Part shown: in pieces, positions 13,472 to 26,430 of the stretch | Layout: every line of letters begins with the position of its first letter | Position numbering within the stretch: position 1 is the stretch's first letter | From: Druceiella hillmani | Taxonomy: Eukaryota; Arthropoda; Insecta; Lepidoptera; Hepialidae | Assembly (NCBI GenBank): GCA_039881145.1 | Contig: JAYKKI010000060.1 | Location: 11,742,501-11,806,500, forward strand | Direction of reading: 5' to 3' | DNA length: 64,000 bases | Position numbers and translations under genes: made by a program | The notes under the pieces: model-generated | What the model saw: only the letters and a program-made list of their open reading frames with translations | Told to the model about the DNA's origin: nothing | Databases searched by the model: none

Positions 13472-13640
13472 GATGCATATTGCCGAAAAATGCAGAGAAT
13501 ACAGCACCTTGTCATCTCGCGATGGCCCATTTTCACAACATGACATGGAGGATGGCACGTCGCTCCAACACCCCTGGGAAGCATGTATTATAATAAAAAA
13601 TGTTTCAAAGGTCGAAAATAAAATCTCCTTATGGACGTAA
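13472..13640 (+). CDS. Candidate exon 2 of the same unknown small protein (speculative)
   Basis: A pyrimidine-rich tract ends in ATTTAG at 13471. Splicing TAT-AG to G-ATG at this point keeps the frame, reading MHIAEKCREYSTL, then DGPFSQHDMEDGTSLQHPWE, and stopping at TAA 13638-13640. G+C and CpG content is above the surroundings. AATAAA within 13616-13621 could act as a poly-A signal, but it lies inside the frame. The intron would be 12381-13471, with GT and AG ends. No known domain is seen. Confidence 0.25.
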
Positions 13641-14925
13641 TTATAATTGTAATAATCGATTTTTTTTGTGAATTGCTGGATGGTATAAATTATTTAAATA
13701 AATTAATGGCAATGGCTGAATGTACACAAGTGCGTTGAATGATTACTTATATGTAAATATTTTTGTGGAGATAAAAATTCAATATCCATCACGTACCAGA
13801 TTTATATGTTCATCGATAACGTTTTATAAATGTGTAAACATAAATACTAGTAAATATTTTATAGAAATTAGGAAACCACAGAAAATATTTAGTATATATA
13901 AAAAAAAATTTCCACGAAGATATGTTCTATTAAATAAATTCATTAACTCCGTTGCTAGAGAATGATTTCTTTATATATATAAATTATACCCCTAAATCAT
14001 TGCTTGCACGTGTTTAATATATTCGAGTATATTAAGAATTAAATTTCATATTTTATTAACAAGGTTCCAATTTTCAGTTTTCCTAAAATTTGCTCTAAAT
14101 TCATCGTCATCATGATATATTTTATGCCGGACTGTGCTTAATGGTTGGACATAAATGACTTCGTAAAAACGTACGTTTTAATCAATTGTAACACAATGAA
14201 TCTATATATGGAAAATAATTTAAAAAGAGTGATTAATTAAGCTTAAAGAATAATTAAAGAATGCAGAAGACCTTTTTTAAATTTTTTACCTGCCTGTTTG
14301 TAAATTAATTTCTTCCTCAATGACGCGAATCTACTGGACTGATTTTGATGCAATTTGATATGGTAATAATATATTATGGACCGGCTCAATCAGTACTAAA
14401 TTATGTCCTATTCACTTAGGAAGCAGCAGCCAAAACATTAATTGAACGCCTCGTCAAAGCCCCGAAAAGTTAGGACAGAGTGATCAATAAAAAGCAATAA
14501 TGCTATCCCACTGATTTATTAATGACAGACTTTCAGGTACTTGACATTGGAAGATAATTTATTAGATCCACGATAATTAACATTACAAAAATTAAGTCGA
14601 TAGTAAACAGATTCATCATACCAACATGACTCGAGCATGTCTCCCTGACGACGTGCTGCTGACGAATACAAGGACTACCTATGGATATAGACATTATACC
14701 TTTCTCTCACCTTAAATTTACAATGTATTCACTTCTGATCTCCCAGATATTAAAAATTGTACATATAATTCATTTAAAATATTGGTCACCCGCTGGCTTT
14801 TTGACGTACATGGATCAAATACGGAAAGGCTTGTATCATTACTATGCCTAGTTTAGGATATTGCTTGGTACATAGCTTGATTTTTTTTTCTTTAGCTATA
14901 TTTCATTTGTTTTTTCTTTAGCAAA
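13641..14925. other. Intergenic; weak Helitron-like fragment
   Basis: No gene is seen. At 14296-14356 the text GACTGATTTTGATGCAATTT resembles the conserved inner segment of Helitron-type repeats with a similar GATTTTCATGAAATTTG at 51890. The match is short. Confidence 0.3.
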
Positions 14926-14927
14926 AT

Positions 14928-14987
14928 AACAGTATATTATGCGCAACATACATATAAAAGTGTGTATGTTGCCCATAACATACTGTT
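14928..14987. repeat. Near-perfect hairpin, 25-bp arms
   Basis: AACAGTATATTATGCGCAAC plus ATACA (14928-14952) pairs with 14963-14987 across a 10-base loop, with two mismatches. It is surrounded by TA/GTATA-rich sequence. The function is unknown. Confidence 0.8.
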
Positions 14988-15288
14988 ACACAAAAAAGTG
15001 TATATTCATATGTATTTATACATAGGTAAATTTATGTATATATGTATATGTTCGTAAATATGTATATACTTTATTAGGATATGGATATATTATAAAAAAT
15101 ATATATAATAATTACTTTAACGAAAGATGACGGCGTTTAATTACATCAGTTCAAATACTACGGACAACTGGAACTTGTTTTACGGTTAGTTGGGTGGCAA
15201 TATCCTATACCCATCAATAAATGCTGTTGATCTGTTAGGAACCTTACATAATCATTGTAAAAAATTGATTGTATTTCAAATAATTGGA

Positions 15289-15292
15289 TATA

Positions 15293-15367
<75 letters not shown>

Positions 15368-15374
15368 GTATATG
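15289..15374. repeat. (TG)n(TA)n compound microsatellite
   Basis: A run of TG repeats passes into TA repeats. Frames through it on both strands are artefacts. Confidence 0.95.
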
Positions 15375-18130
15375 GGTGAGTATATTTTTTGACCTTGACT
15401 ATGAATAATTTTTTTGTTTTTCCAAATTAAATTTTCTGTTGATACGTGCAAAAAATTTCGTTAACTGAGTTGAATTTTTTCAAATGTTGAAAATTGCATG
15501 TGAGGGAATTGTCGATGACCAAAATTGGAAGAGTCGGTTGTATTTGATTTATTTCTTTGGTTGATTTATTTTGAAAATGATCTCTACGAAGCTGTAATTT
15601 ACTAGGTTTAAACATTTTTTTATTATCAAAATTAAATGCCAACTTCAAACGCCTTTAATATTTTTTTTTAAATTGGTGTATAAGTTAACTTTTTCATTGA
15701 AATTATAAACGCTTTTCCCTCATTTTCATAAATAAATAAAATTTAACGGAATTTCTATCCCTCCTCAATTCTTAAAAAAAATTTCATAAATTTTAAATGG
15801 TAAAATACGTCTTTGTTGAAAATATATATTATTTGTATATAAACAATATTTTAAAATTATATTTTTTCACACAACTCTCTATAAGGTTTAAATTTTGTGT
15901 AATTTAAAAGCACAATGAGAATAGGCAATATTAAATATAAAGTGGGTAAAATAATCTTATCCACTGGATATATTGGTAACATTTTATTAAATAAAGTAAT
16001 TAAAATCAACTTCAACTAACAACTAAATTTCTTTGCTTTTCACTGTCACTCTTAATCAACCTCGCTAAGGTGTGAAATAGTGAAAATTCCGGAAATGGGA
16101 GTTTGTTAATAATACACTCAATAATATTCAATTACTCTTTTCTAAATATTTTAGTTTCCTGTTAATTTTTTCTTCAATTTATATTACCGTTTGTTTCAAT
16201 CCACTTCTAAGCATAAATATTGTTAAGCATTATATTATGTATTATATTTATTGAGCTTATAACCGAAGTAGGTATGTATTTCTGTTTGCCCTTTGTGAAT
16301 GGATACATTACGGAAATATTCGCGATCTCAAAACTTTGTTTCCTAGAGCAGCTCACCTTTCAGCCTTTGCTTTTCCTACCATTATTATTAGAATGGGTCT
16401 ATATTGCTCGTACCTAAGACCACGTCTCGGATGTGTAGACTTATTTTTCTTGGTGTGTGCAAGAATTGCTGATTGTTTCCAACCTATAGGATGTCTTCAC
16501 TGGGTCTTTCTTATTTTAACTTATGTCTAGTACGTGTCTCTTGACCTATATTTTGAGTAATTCCATATATTTTCTGTAATATTTGTTAATAGCTCGGTTT
16601 TATTTCCTACTAAAAATGGTCAGATATAACGTTGCATATAAATTGACAAGGAGATTTTGATATTTTGGTTAATTTTGTTATTTCAATAAATGAAAGGTTG
16701 ATCTATGATTTTAATTGTGGTCTTCATTTTGTGTTATAGTTGACAACGCGAAATAAAATTAGTAATGAAATAAATATGGATGGAAATTAATTTAACAAAA
16801 TAAATTATTACGTTGAAGGGAAAATATATAAGTAATAAATTGTAATTTATAATATTTTTAATTTCTTGTTCATTTCGTTTTTCCTGAAACGATTTTGTGA
16901 TTAACATATTAAATTGAGAGTCCATCTTTTTTTGTTTTTAGTTAAATATATTTATTTTTGAGTTCATATACTTTCTGAAGTACTTAGCAGAAGTCATATC
17001 TTTTCTATGGTTTTCGCGCATTAAAAATGTATTAGTACATGTTCCTGAATATTTTTTTGCGTATTTAAATTCGTAAGGCTTACTTTTAGTAAAGTATATA
17101 TTTTGTCCCAATATTAGTTACATTATCAGAAATATTGTTGAAATATCCAATTTTACTATTAATTATTTTTAATATTTTCACAAACTTTTATCTCTAAGAA
17201 GAACTAATTATATTTCAGTTTTTTAGGTACATCAAGTCTAATCTTATATTATTCTATAACCTACGATAATAATAAAATGTCCAAGTATTCAGATGTCACA
17301 GCCAAACTTTGATTTGATTCAATTTCTAAATTAATCGGTATAGTTATGAGTGAGTGTATTTATTAATATGGCAGTGAATATTAACAACTTGCAAACAAAA
17401 TGTAAAATTTTAACTTTATTTCTTACAGAATGTCAATCAGTTCAAAGAATGTCAAGAAAATTTGTAAAAGAAATAATACAGTTAGAGCAAAGATGACGTG
17501 TATGTGCGCTATAATTATGGATTTCAATAATTTAAAATAATATTCAGATAAATTTCTAAAAGGTTTTTTTTAAATTTTACTTATTTGAAACCATGAATTT
17601 TGTAAGAAAGCCTCATATCCTAAATTAAAACTGTTTTTGTAAACAATCAACAACACTATTCCAAAACTTAATATATTAATAATTCTCTACAAATGGAAAT
17701 TTTCTAAAAAGTCCTGATAAAGCAACACGAGACAGAAAATATTCTTTCGTTTCAATGATAAACTAATTTAAAACAATACGCTTGATAGGCTAATATTGGT
17801 CAAAATCTTAATGGAAAATATTTACTAAACAAATACCCTTGTTATTTGACATGAAGCAATCTGATAGTGAAAAATCTAAATTTCCCCTGGTTTAACAATC
17901 CATATTGGAACAGTTTGTGTTAACTTGTACTAATTTAGGAAAATTCAAACATAATAACACTTCAATTTAAAAATAATAACAGACTTTACGTAACATAGGA
18001 ACATACACTTACAAACAATTACATAGCATAGAAACGTAAACAACTCACCTACGCATACACCCACGCACGCAGGCACATACCCAGCACAAAACCGATTTTT
18101 TGGAATCCTTTCGAAATATTGGATGAAATG
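15375..18130. other. AT-rich intergenic sequence
   Basis: I see no gene, RNA or element. The short frames at 16220-16530 (plus) and 16734-16925 (minus) have no recognisable content. Confidence 0.5.
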
Positions 18131-18194
<64 letters not shown>

Positions 18195-18198
18195 CATA
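18131..18198. repeat. (TA)n microsatellite
   Basis: About 70 bases of TA repeat. Confidence 0.95.
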
Positions 18199-20380
18199 TT
18201 TATCGAGTCACAAGAAATTGTATGATCTAAAGTAACAAATCTAACAATGTGTAACCGCTGAAAGTTTCAGCAGAGGATTCAAACCATATAACCGTTAATG
18301 TATTTATTTCAATATATCCGATTGTGCAATTGTCAATAGATTTGAATTTGTAATAATATAGTCTATATTGCTGCAGTCAACAGGTTTCTTTCCTTAAAAA
18401 AATACCAAGTGGACTCTGTTATTTTGGTTCTCAATTTTTTGGTGCATCTCTTTTAAAGAATTATGTTTAAGGCTGCATTTTTTGGAAACCAGTAAATATA
18501 GAATAGACATTCGATTTATTCAGGAAATACGTGTTAAACAAAAAAAAATGCCACGGTTTAGTCTTTCAAATGTTATGGATACATTTATAGAAATTGCTCC
18601 CCTGAATGAGTATACCGTCAAAAAACTTTAAATTAGATAACATAAAAGGAAATTTGAAAGGAGTCTAAAAATATAAGTTATTTATATGATAGTTGACTAC
18701 TATTTATCTGTAAGAATGAGAAACCTTAAAAGTGAACTAATTTGACCTATCTCAAAGTCCAAATCAAACTTACGTTTTTTTATTCAAGAAACGTAAAATT
18801 AAAATAATTTGTCATGGTGCTCTTGCAGTGAGATATAAAATTTTCAAATTATTTCAAATAGTCCATAGATATGTTGTAGTCAATAGATACTTGTTTATTT
18901 TTTAAAATCTTTTCTTTATTAATACAAACTACGTTTTGTAAAACTAAAGGCTAAGTTTTCAAATAATGTTAAATGGCAAACAAAAGTATAAAATTAGTAA
19001 ATTTATTTTTACAGTAAAAATTTACTTCATGCCCCTGTGTATCAACAAAGAGGTTAACGACTTACAAAGATTTATAACTTTATTATGATAAAAAATGAAA
19101 TCTAATATGTGTATGCCGCTTATGTGTATATTAAAAATTCGATAATGTTTTAAACCTGAAATATTTGCAGAATTATAACGTATATTTTACTATAAATAAA
19201 GAGAAAATTTCAAATTAAAGCAATCAGTGTCGTATGTTACGTAACTGTGAAATACAATATCTGACTAATTCCTGTGCGAATTGCTATTACGCATATAGTC
19301 ACGATATTTCCCCATTTTCTGGAATACTTTTTAAATTATTAATAATTAATTATATAAATTTAGAAATTACACATAAAACATGAAATTCTATGAAGTTGAC
19401 ATTCCATCTCGTCAAAAAGGTGTATTTGTTACATAGCAAATTAAGGCGTTGTAACAGTTTCGAGTTAAGAAATCATATGAAACAAATGCGATCTCCCTCG
19501 ATGAAAAAAAGAACAAAATGGAAATATATGTCAGTCTTTATGATTTTCGCTAGATATTGTCGGAATATTTATGTGTCATCTGCTTTTTAATATTATGAAC
19601 CTGTGAACAAAATAAAAATGAATGTATCCGAGGAGATAAAACAATGAAATATTTTTCATATGTTTATTAACAATAGATGGAATAAAATTGTTATGTAAAT
19701 GATTGTGAAATCACTTTTTCTGTAATACGATATTTTCCACCAATTTAATAACTAATTATTTATTTTATTAATAAAATCCTTATTCCATGTATAGCTCGGT
19801 GTCTTTTGAGCAATTTAGTGAGAAACTAAAATATTTAAGCAAGAAACAAATAAAGAGTAACCATTATTAAGAAAAATGCAATGAAATAAAAGATAATTAA
19901 CCATAATAAGAATAATGAGCTGGGTTTGAACCATCCAAATGTTTAACAATCTTGAAATGAATTATGTGATGTTACAGGACATATCAGTAGTGCTTTGAAA
20001 ATGATTCCCAAAAGCTGAAGTAATTGGTATCAATTCAAAAAATGTGATTGTCACTTTTTGATGCGTGACTTTCTGTCTCATATAAAGTCAAAATCACATG
20101 AGACAAATACGCAAAATAAGGCAAAAATAATTAAATTGAATATACTCTTATTTACGTACGATTCGATGACTGAAGGTTCTTTAACTACCAGTCTGGTCTG
20201 TGAACCATAGTTATATATCCTAGAATATTCAAATTCCAAACTTTCTCTTGATCAAAATTTAGAATAGTTAAATACATTTTAATAAATTGAAATTCTAAAA
20301 ATATGTACATATATTATGACGTGTAACCGTTTAGTACGACATAGCTTGATTAATATCATCAGTACTGGCGGCTCATAATT
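18199..20380. other. AT-rich intergenic sequence
   Basis: Nothing recognisable on either strand. Confidence 0.5.
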
Positions 20381-20393
20381 AAATATAATAAAC

Positions 20394-20617
20394 AATTAAA
20401 GGAAACTATGTGATATAGTATTATTTCTACTTTCTCTAATTTCTTTACTACGACCTAGGTTTGGTTGTATTACAACATCTTCAGGTGGGTAATACACCGA
20501 AACCTAGGTCGTGGTAAAGAAATTAAAGAAATTAGAAATAACACTACATCACGTAATTTCATTTAATTGTGAATAATGAATTTCTACAAAATTAACGCCA
20601 AATATATTCAATATTCA
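20394..20617 (-). mobile_element. Palindromic Penelope-family mini-element, copy A
   Basis: The left arm (from AATTAAAGGAAACTATGTGA) and the inverted right arm (ending CACGTAATTTCATTTAATTG) are complementary and match the ends of the Penelope-like element at 37769-40974. The right side carries the same tail, AATAATGAATTTCTACAAAA and onward, as that element's right end. Direct repeats AAATATAATAAAC (20381-20393) and AAATATAATGAAC (20618-20630) flank it, differing at one base, as expected of a target duplication. No coding sequence remains. It is the most decayed member seen in the window. Confidence 0.7.
20448..20488 (-). ncRNA. Decayed hammerhead ribozyme motif
   Basis: On the minus strand the order CCAC, CTGAAGA, GTTGT...ACAAC, ACC-TA-GGTC and GTAG matches the hammerhead motif of the other family members. 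Two key positions are changed. The GAA box is CAA (conserved G12 lost), and helix I has GTAG in place of GTGG. It should be inactive. The opposite arm keeps only the 3' half (CCGAAACCTAGGTCGTGG near 20499-20516). Confidence 0.55.
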
Positions 20618-20792
20618 AAATATAATGAACTTATTCACCAACAAAGTCAAGTTAAATAGAAATAAATAATAATGCATTGCCTTATTGATGGTAAATTTCT
20701 GTGAGCTATCAAGGGCTATCACTAGTGTATAGTGGCAAATATGTTTAAAATGTTCATTTAAGTATAACATACACATCAGCAAATACAATTAA

Positions 20793-20863
20793 TTCTGCGT
20801 GCTCAATGGATAATGCATCAAACTATGAATCAGAAGAAGTCAGATTCAAATTCTGGTAGGTCC
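20793..20863 (+). pseudogene. tRNA-Arg-like remnant (SINE head or tRNA pseudogene)
   Basis: GCTCAATGGATAATGCATCA resembles the D-arm of arthropod tRNA-Arg. AACTATGAATCAGAAG resembles its anticodon arm. CAGATTCAAATTCTGG is a decayed T-arm, with box B changed from GTTCGAA to ATTCAAA. The acceptor stem cannot be formed. No poly-A or CCA end was seen. Confidence 0.5.
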
Positions 20864-23688
20864 TATATTTTATTTAGTTTTTAAGTCATTTCTCTATTTA
20901 TTTTATCCAATTTGATTTTATTTTGTAATTAAAGGTAATATATAGTGAATGATGTTCACTAGACTATCTAATTATATCGCAAGCGATGCATTCAAGCGAG
21001 CATATATTCGAAAATTATCTTAATTTTTAATTTAATTTTTATAAGTATTTAAATATTTTCCAGATAATTGTGAAAGAACTTAAAAACTAATTTTTTCTAA
21101 TATCTTTTCTAACATGACTGTCTTGAAAACCACGACTTGGCTATCTCAAAAACTACGACTGATACATAAACATTTATACTCCATTCAACAACTTTCAATC
21201 TTATTCCACTGGGTTTTATTCATCATCTGTTTAAATATACATTTCATAATCATGATTCTCGTAACCAATTCATGCCATGCGTTAAAGTTATCTCAACATA
21301 CATTTTCCGAATGATGTTTTATTATCACTTTCACTTCATATTATTATCTTATATTTTCACCTTATTTTACCTCAAACGTTTTTCTTGAATATACATATTA
21401 TACTATTCGATTTTCTGTACTAACCATAATTTATACAATGTTTATATATTCAACCTACTTTGCATAAATAATATATCTTGTATTTTTTTCTCTAATTTTG
21501 TGTCGCATAAAAACGTTCAGACTTGCGAGCACGAATTGTTGGACACACTTTCATCACAACACAGTCTATCTATAATATCACGTGGATGGGAATATTACGA
21601 ATAGAATATATTCGAAGAAAAGCTCGAATATACTTTGGAATACGTTGGAAGATCGAGATAAAATTTATTGCACACAATTAATTCTTTATATTCCGAGAAT
21701 AAGATTTAAATCTATAGAATAAGAAATCTGTTGTTTATTTAATATACCAGGGTACGTATAAAAACTGGTCATTGCTACTTCTACTGTTTATTGCTACTTA
21801 GACACTGTCTAATTCACGACAAAATAAATTACTTTTTTATTTAACAGAAATTGCTTTTTGGCAAGTATAAATTTTAATGATACTAGCCGTGTCTAGAATT
21901 TTATTGACGTGTAATTAGGAAATTTGCTTTCTTTTTTTGCAAATTTCACCGAAATTTTGTCCAGGATTTTGCGTTGTACCAACTGAAATGAACATACAGA
22001 TCATTCCATAACTTAAAGTAACACTTTTTTAAAGCTATTTTCAGTGTAAAAAATTAACTTTGTTACAATTTAATTATAGGTATAGGTATTCCTAACGGAC
22101 GTTATAAATGTGTAAGTGGGCTTATTGGTTTTTCTTTCACATCGTAGTAGGCTAACCGACTAAATTTTTTTGACACGAAGATAGTTAGTAGACCACGAAA
22201 TAACCTAGGTTATATTTTATTCTAAGAACAGTTATTTCTCTGGAAAAAATTATTATTTGAATCTAAAAGATTCTTATTTGATGCCACAGAAACATTCCAT
22301 AAATACCTGTTCTTTTAGTTCATATTGTAATATTTTATATTTTATATTCAGTTGTATTATAAAGTCACGGAAGTAAAAAGATAGTCTTTAATTTTTTTTA
22401 ATCATTCTATTTGGAGCTGCATATTTTAAATATGCGAGCGAATGAAAGCTAATATTTATAGAAACAAGAATGTGTTAAAGTAATATCCGATGGATTTTAT
22501 TGATTTTTTTTTGAAGTCTAATTCAAAGACGTGTTAAAGACATAACAATTAATGAGACTAGTTTCTGATATTTAAGGGGATATTGGCAAAAACGGTATAC
22601 GCGGAAACGATTTAGGCAAGATTTAATCTTATCGCGATATACACTTATTAAAAAAAAATAAATAGGAATACCAGGATTTTAAAATGAGTTGACCAAATTT
22701 ACACTAGAAGCAAATTATACTTCAGATAATAATAAGAATGACCGAAGTATTCTTTAATGATTGACTTTGTCAAAATCTAAAAATATTTTCTAATTAAATG
22801 ATATGGAGTTAAAAATTATTTTTTCACATATTTTGTGACATGAAAGTAAAAACAATGTCAGTAGTGTTATAAAACGTAATGACTAATAAAGGTAAAAAGA
22901 ACTAAAAACAAAATTTTCAGTATAGAAATGAGACTAAACTCAAAATAATAATAAATTCCCGCAGACCTGAATTTTAATAGGCATTTTATTATTCTAGCGC
23001 AAATATTTAGTTGTAAAATTAATGTGAATAAAATATAAATACCAGTGTCTGCATTTCAGCTGCCCAAATATTTTTTTTGTTTATTGTTTTATTTACATAT
23101 AAACATCTAATTGTACATAATATTTATTAACAATAATATTTGTTTTTATTAAAATGTTGTATTACTTTCACTCTCAAGAATGATCAATATCAAAATATTT
23201 TGGATTTCTCAAGAAATTACTACGAAAACAAATTTTGCTAAAGTTTTCTAGTAAACTTCCAAACAGGCTGTTCTTTTTCCAATTATTTCAACTTTAGGGT
23301 CTGCAGACAAATATGAAGGATGATATGGATTTAAGGAAGACATTTTCAATCTCTGTACGTTATATAAAATGTTAAGAAAAGTAGTTTGGAGTCTTTGTAA
23401 CTAGCTCTTTTGGAACTTTTCTTCCCACTTAATGATGAATTTTAAATTAAAAAAAAGATTTCTCTGTTTTGCCGCCCTAAAATTACTAGATAAAAAATTT
23501 TGGATATTAGTTACTGAAATAGAGGCGGAGCCCAAGATTTTAGAGAAAAATAGTAGGTGATATTTATGGAACTAAATTTTATGAAAATTCTACAAAAGAG
23601 GGTGTTAAAATCATTGTAATTTTCTCTTTCAATTAATATACCCCACGACACGCGATTTTTTTTAAATTTCGATCATAAATATTCTTAG
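20864..23688. other. AT-rich intergenic sequence
   Basis: No gene or element recognised. The frames at 21114-21314 and elsewhere are short, with no family resemblance. Confidence 0.5.
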
Positions 23689-23740
23689 GTGTTTAATTTA
23701 TTTATATATATGAGGTGTTTAATTTATTTATATATATGAG
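23689..23740 (+). repeat. Perfect 26-bp tandem duplication
   Basis: The 26-base unit beginning GTGTTTAATTTATTTATATA occurs twice, back to back and identical (23689-23714, 23715-23740). It is a recent duplication. Confidence 0.95.
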
Positions 23741-26360
23741 GGTCAATATACTTTACGGATGTGCCAAATTTCAAGTTTCCACATCTAACGGTTTCGGAAG
23801 AAAAACGGATATGGTATATTGACGTACACTTGAGTGGTAAGGCCACTCAAAGGTATCATATTTTTCTTTTAAAAGCACGTATATTCAAAGAGGGTTTGTT
23901 ATTTCACTGTGGTTTTGACACAATACTCTTTTTGCTACATAATATTATTTGACTAATTAGAATATCAGAAAAGTCTTTTACAGTAGCTTTTATTAAACGT
24001 TTCATACTGTAAAACAGTGTCCATGTGCATATTATTTTAATTATTATCTGCCTTACAACAAAATTGAGAGATTAAGGTTATTTGAAATGGAAGAACAAAT
24101 ATTATGTGCCTCTGTGTCGTTAACAACAACCATAATTGTTAATGAGATAATTGCAAAAATGTTTAAGGGCCTTTAATATTAACTTATAATCAATTTAATT
24201 ACCCATTCGATATATAAACAGCAAACGTAAAAAGAAACGTAGCAGAGACATACACAGACGCTCAAACATAAAAAGTCATTACATTGTTATTGTTGGGTTT
24301 TAAGGTGGAAGTCGTTATTTACGGATATAACAAGCATATGCGAGTACATATTAATTAGGTAAATAAGAAGATAGGAGTTCCATCAATAACTAAGTAATTT
24401 CATAGGCATGCTGACTTTTAATGAGATAAATCGTATTTCCCTGAAGACATAATAATATCAAGACAAATAATTTATCTCGAACACGCGCATGTATTAAATT
24501 GATTAGTTGTATTCACGGAAATGACGCAAAGCAATTTTCGTATAGGAAATGAAGTATAATAAACACATCATCCATGTATATTGAAGTAATTCCAACACGA
24601 TCATAAGATACGACGTTCCTTAATCTCAAGCTCCCAATTAACGTCATGTTTTCGCTTCGCGGAATACGTACAAACAAATTTATGTACGATTTTATGGTTA
24701 ATGAAACGGAAATGTGAGTAATGTGCTTCTGTAATGAAAAGTAAATAATGAACTGTTTTAAATCTAATAATCGGGTCTGGAATTTGGAAATAAGTTTATT
24801 ATCGTATTAAAATAATAACAGGCATTAAGTTACGCGTGTTTCGACTTACGCGGCGCTTAGTAGAAGTACGCATTATTATCGCCTAGCCTGTCGACGTGTT
24901 ATACGCGCTTTCACGAAATTAAATTTATTACGTTCATTCTAAGTGCGATGTACTCGTATATAAAATACTTAGAATAAAGAGTAATTCAGAAGGCGAGAAT
25001 ACATGCGCCGGTGTGTCCACAAAAACTAAGCATAAAATGCGTAGTTAAAGTAGTATTAAAACCCGGCTGCCAGTACCAGTCTAGACACAGTTTTGAACAG
25101 TCGTGTGTTTTGTATGTGATAAAATTGCTTAAAATACAACTTGTGCTATTCTCGCCATTAAAAATATCACTGGACTGGAAAAAAAACATATGGGGATTAT
25201 TATTAATACGTAAATTCTATTACTTAATTTAACTTTCAATTAACTGTGCAAATCTAAAGTATCAAAGAACTGTGCGCTTTTAAAGTATCGAAGTAAATTA
25301 TTACTGAGAGAAACGCCATTTTCGTTGATGTTGTCACCTACAAACATTTTTTTTACTCAAATTAAAACATCTTTATTGCTTGATGTTAAAAATGTAAGAT
25401 TTGATTTGTTAAGAAATCAGAATTTGTGAGGTGTTGTTTGAGAATTTGATAATATCCGTTGACATATTTCATTTCATAATATTTTACTTACCTACAGTGT
25501 TTATAATCATTGTATGTAGGATTACGAAGAAGCGTAAAATATACAAAGATAACATTCATTCATTTTCGCCGTCTTTTATAATTTAATGGGAACTGATATT
25601 TTGAAAAATAAGTAGAAATTTTATCAAGAAAATGGACGCTAATTTATATAGCTAATTTTTGCTTCCCATTTTCAATTTCTTTTGTATAGGACTGGTTATT
25701 ATCAAATCTTTTTTGCGAGTTTGTGTAACCCTTCTATACTAAGCTAAGTACTTTCAATTTATATTTATATAAAAAAACTTATAGAAATAAACATTCTATA
25801 AATTTAACATGGCGGTCATAATAATACTTCTTATTAGTAAGCAGAGCGATGTACCACATAAATCTACGCAAATGTGTATCGTAATGCCACGAGTAGATCT
25901 ATTTATATGCGTCTATTTCCTGGAGTTGTTGGGTAAATTTATTTTGCTGGTAACACCGTGCGTGTAGCGCGGGGCTCTAGTAGAAAGAGTATGGTGGAGG
26001 GGAAGATTTTTGACTACAGGCGACCGCGAAGATATTTGTGCGTATGCACCTTCTGCATTGTTTTATATTCTACGATAAAATATATATTACGATAAAAATA
26101 ATATTTTCTTAGGCAATGCTAGTCTTAAGATGGTTATCAATTAGTATGGATTATAAAAATTTACTTCGGATTACGTATGAGAAAAAAATATAATTTGCCA
26201 CTCTTGTTTATTTTCTCAAAATAAATAGCATTAGTATATGATATTATTGTAAACAATTATTTGACAGAACTTGTGTAATCGGCATGCGTTGAATGAAAAA
26301 CTGTAACTAGTTTTTTCTGACTTATTTTTAAAAAGTTGTTTTATTTCCCTTACGAAAAAA
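23741..26360. other. Intergenic with CpG-richer patches
   Basis: No gene is supported. At 24830-25090 the G+C and CpG content rises and a TATATAAA box lies near 24957-24964, so a promoter is possible but unproven. A second GC-rich patch lies at 25955-26050. No splice-supported frame follows either. CAAATTTCAAGTTTCCACAT (23766-23785) recurs at 37472-37491. Confidence 0.35.
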
Positions 26361-26365
26361 TATAC

Positions 26366-26429
<64 letters not shown>

Positions 26430-26430
26430 A
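26361..26430. repeat. (TA)n(TG)n microsatellite
   Basis: TA repeats pass into TG repeats. Confidence 0.95.

Noticed and set aside
16220..16530. Two overlapping hydrophobic frames that could suggest a membrane protein
   Set aside because: They are short, have no conserved motif, and hydrophobic residues are expected from T-rich DNA.
24957..24964. TATATAAA box in a CpG-richer patch as a promoter
   Set aside because: No supported gene follows and TATA strings are frequent in this sequence; kept only as a remark.
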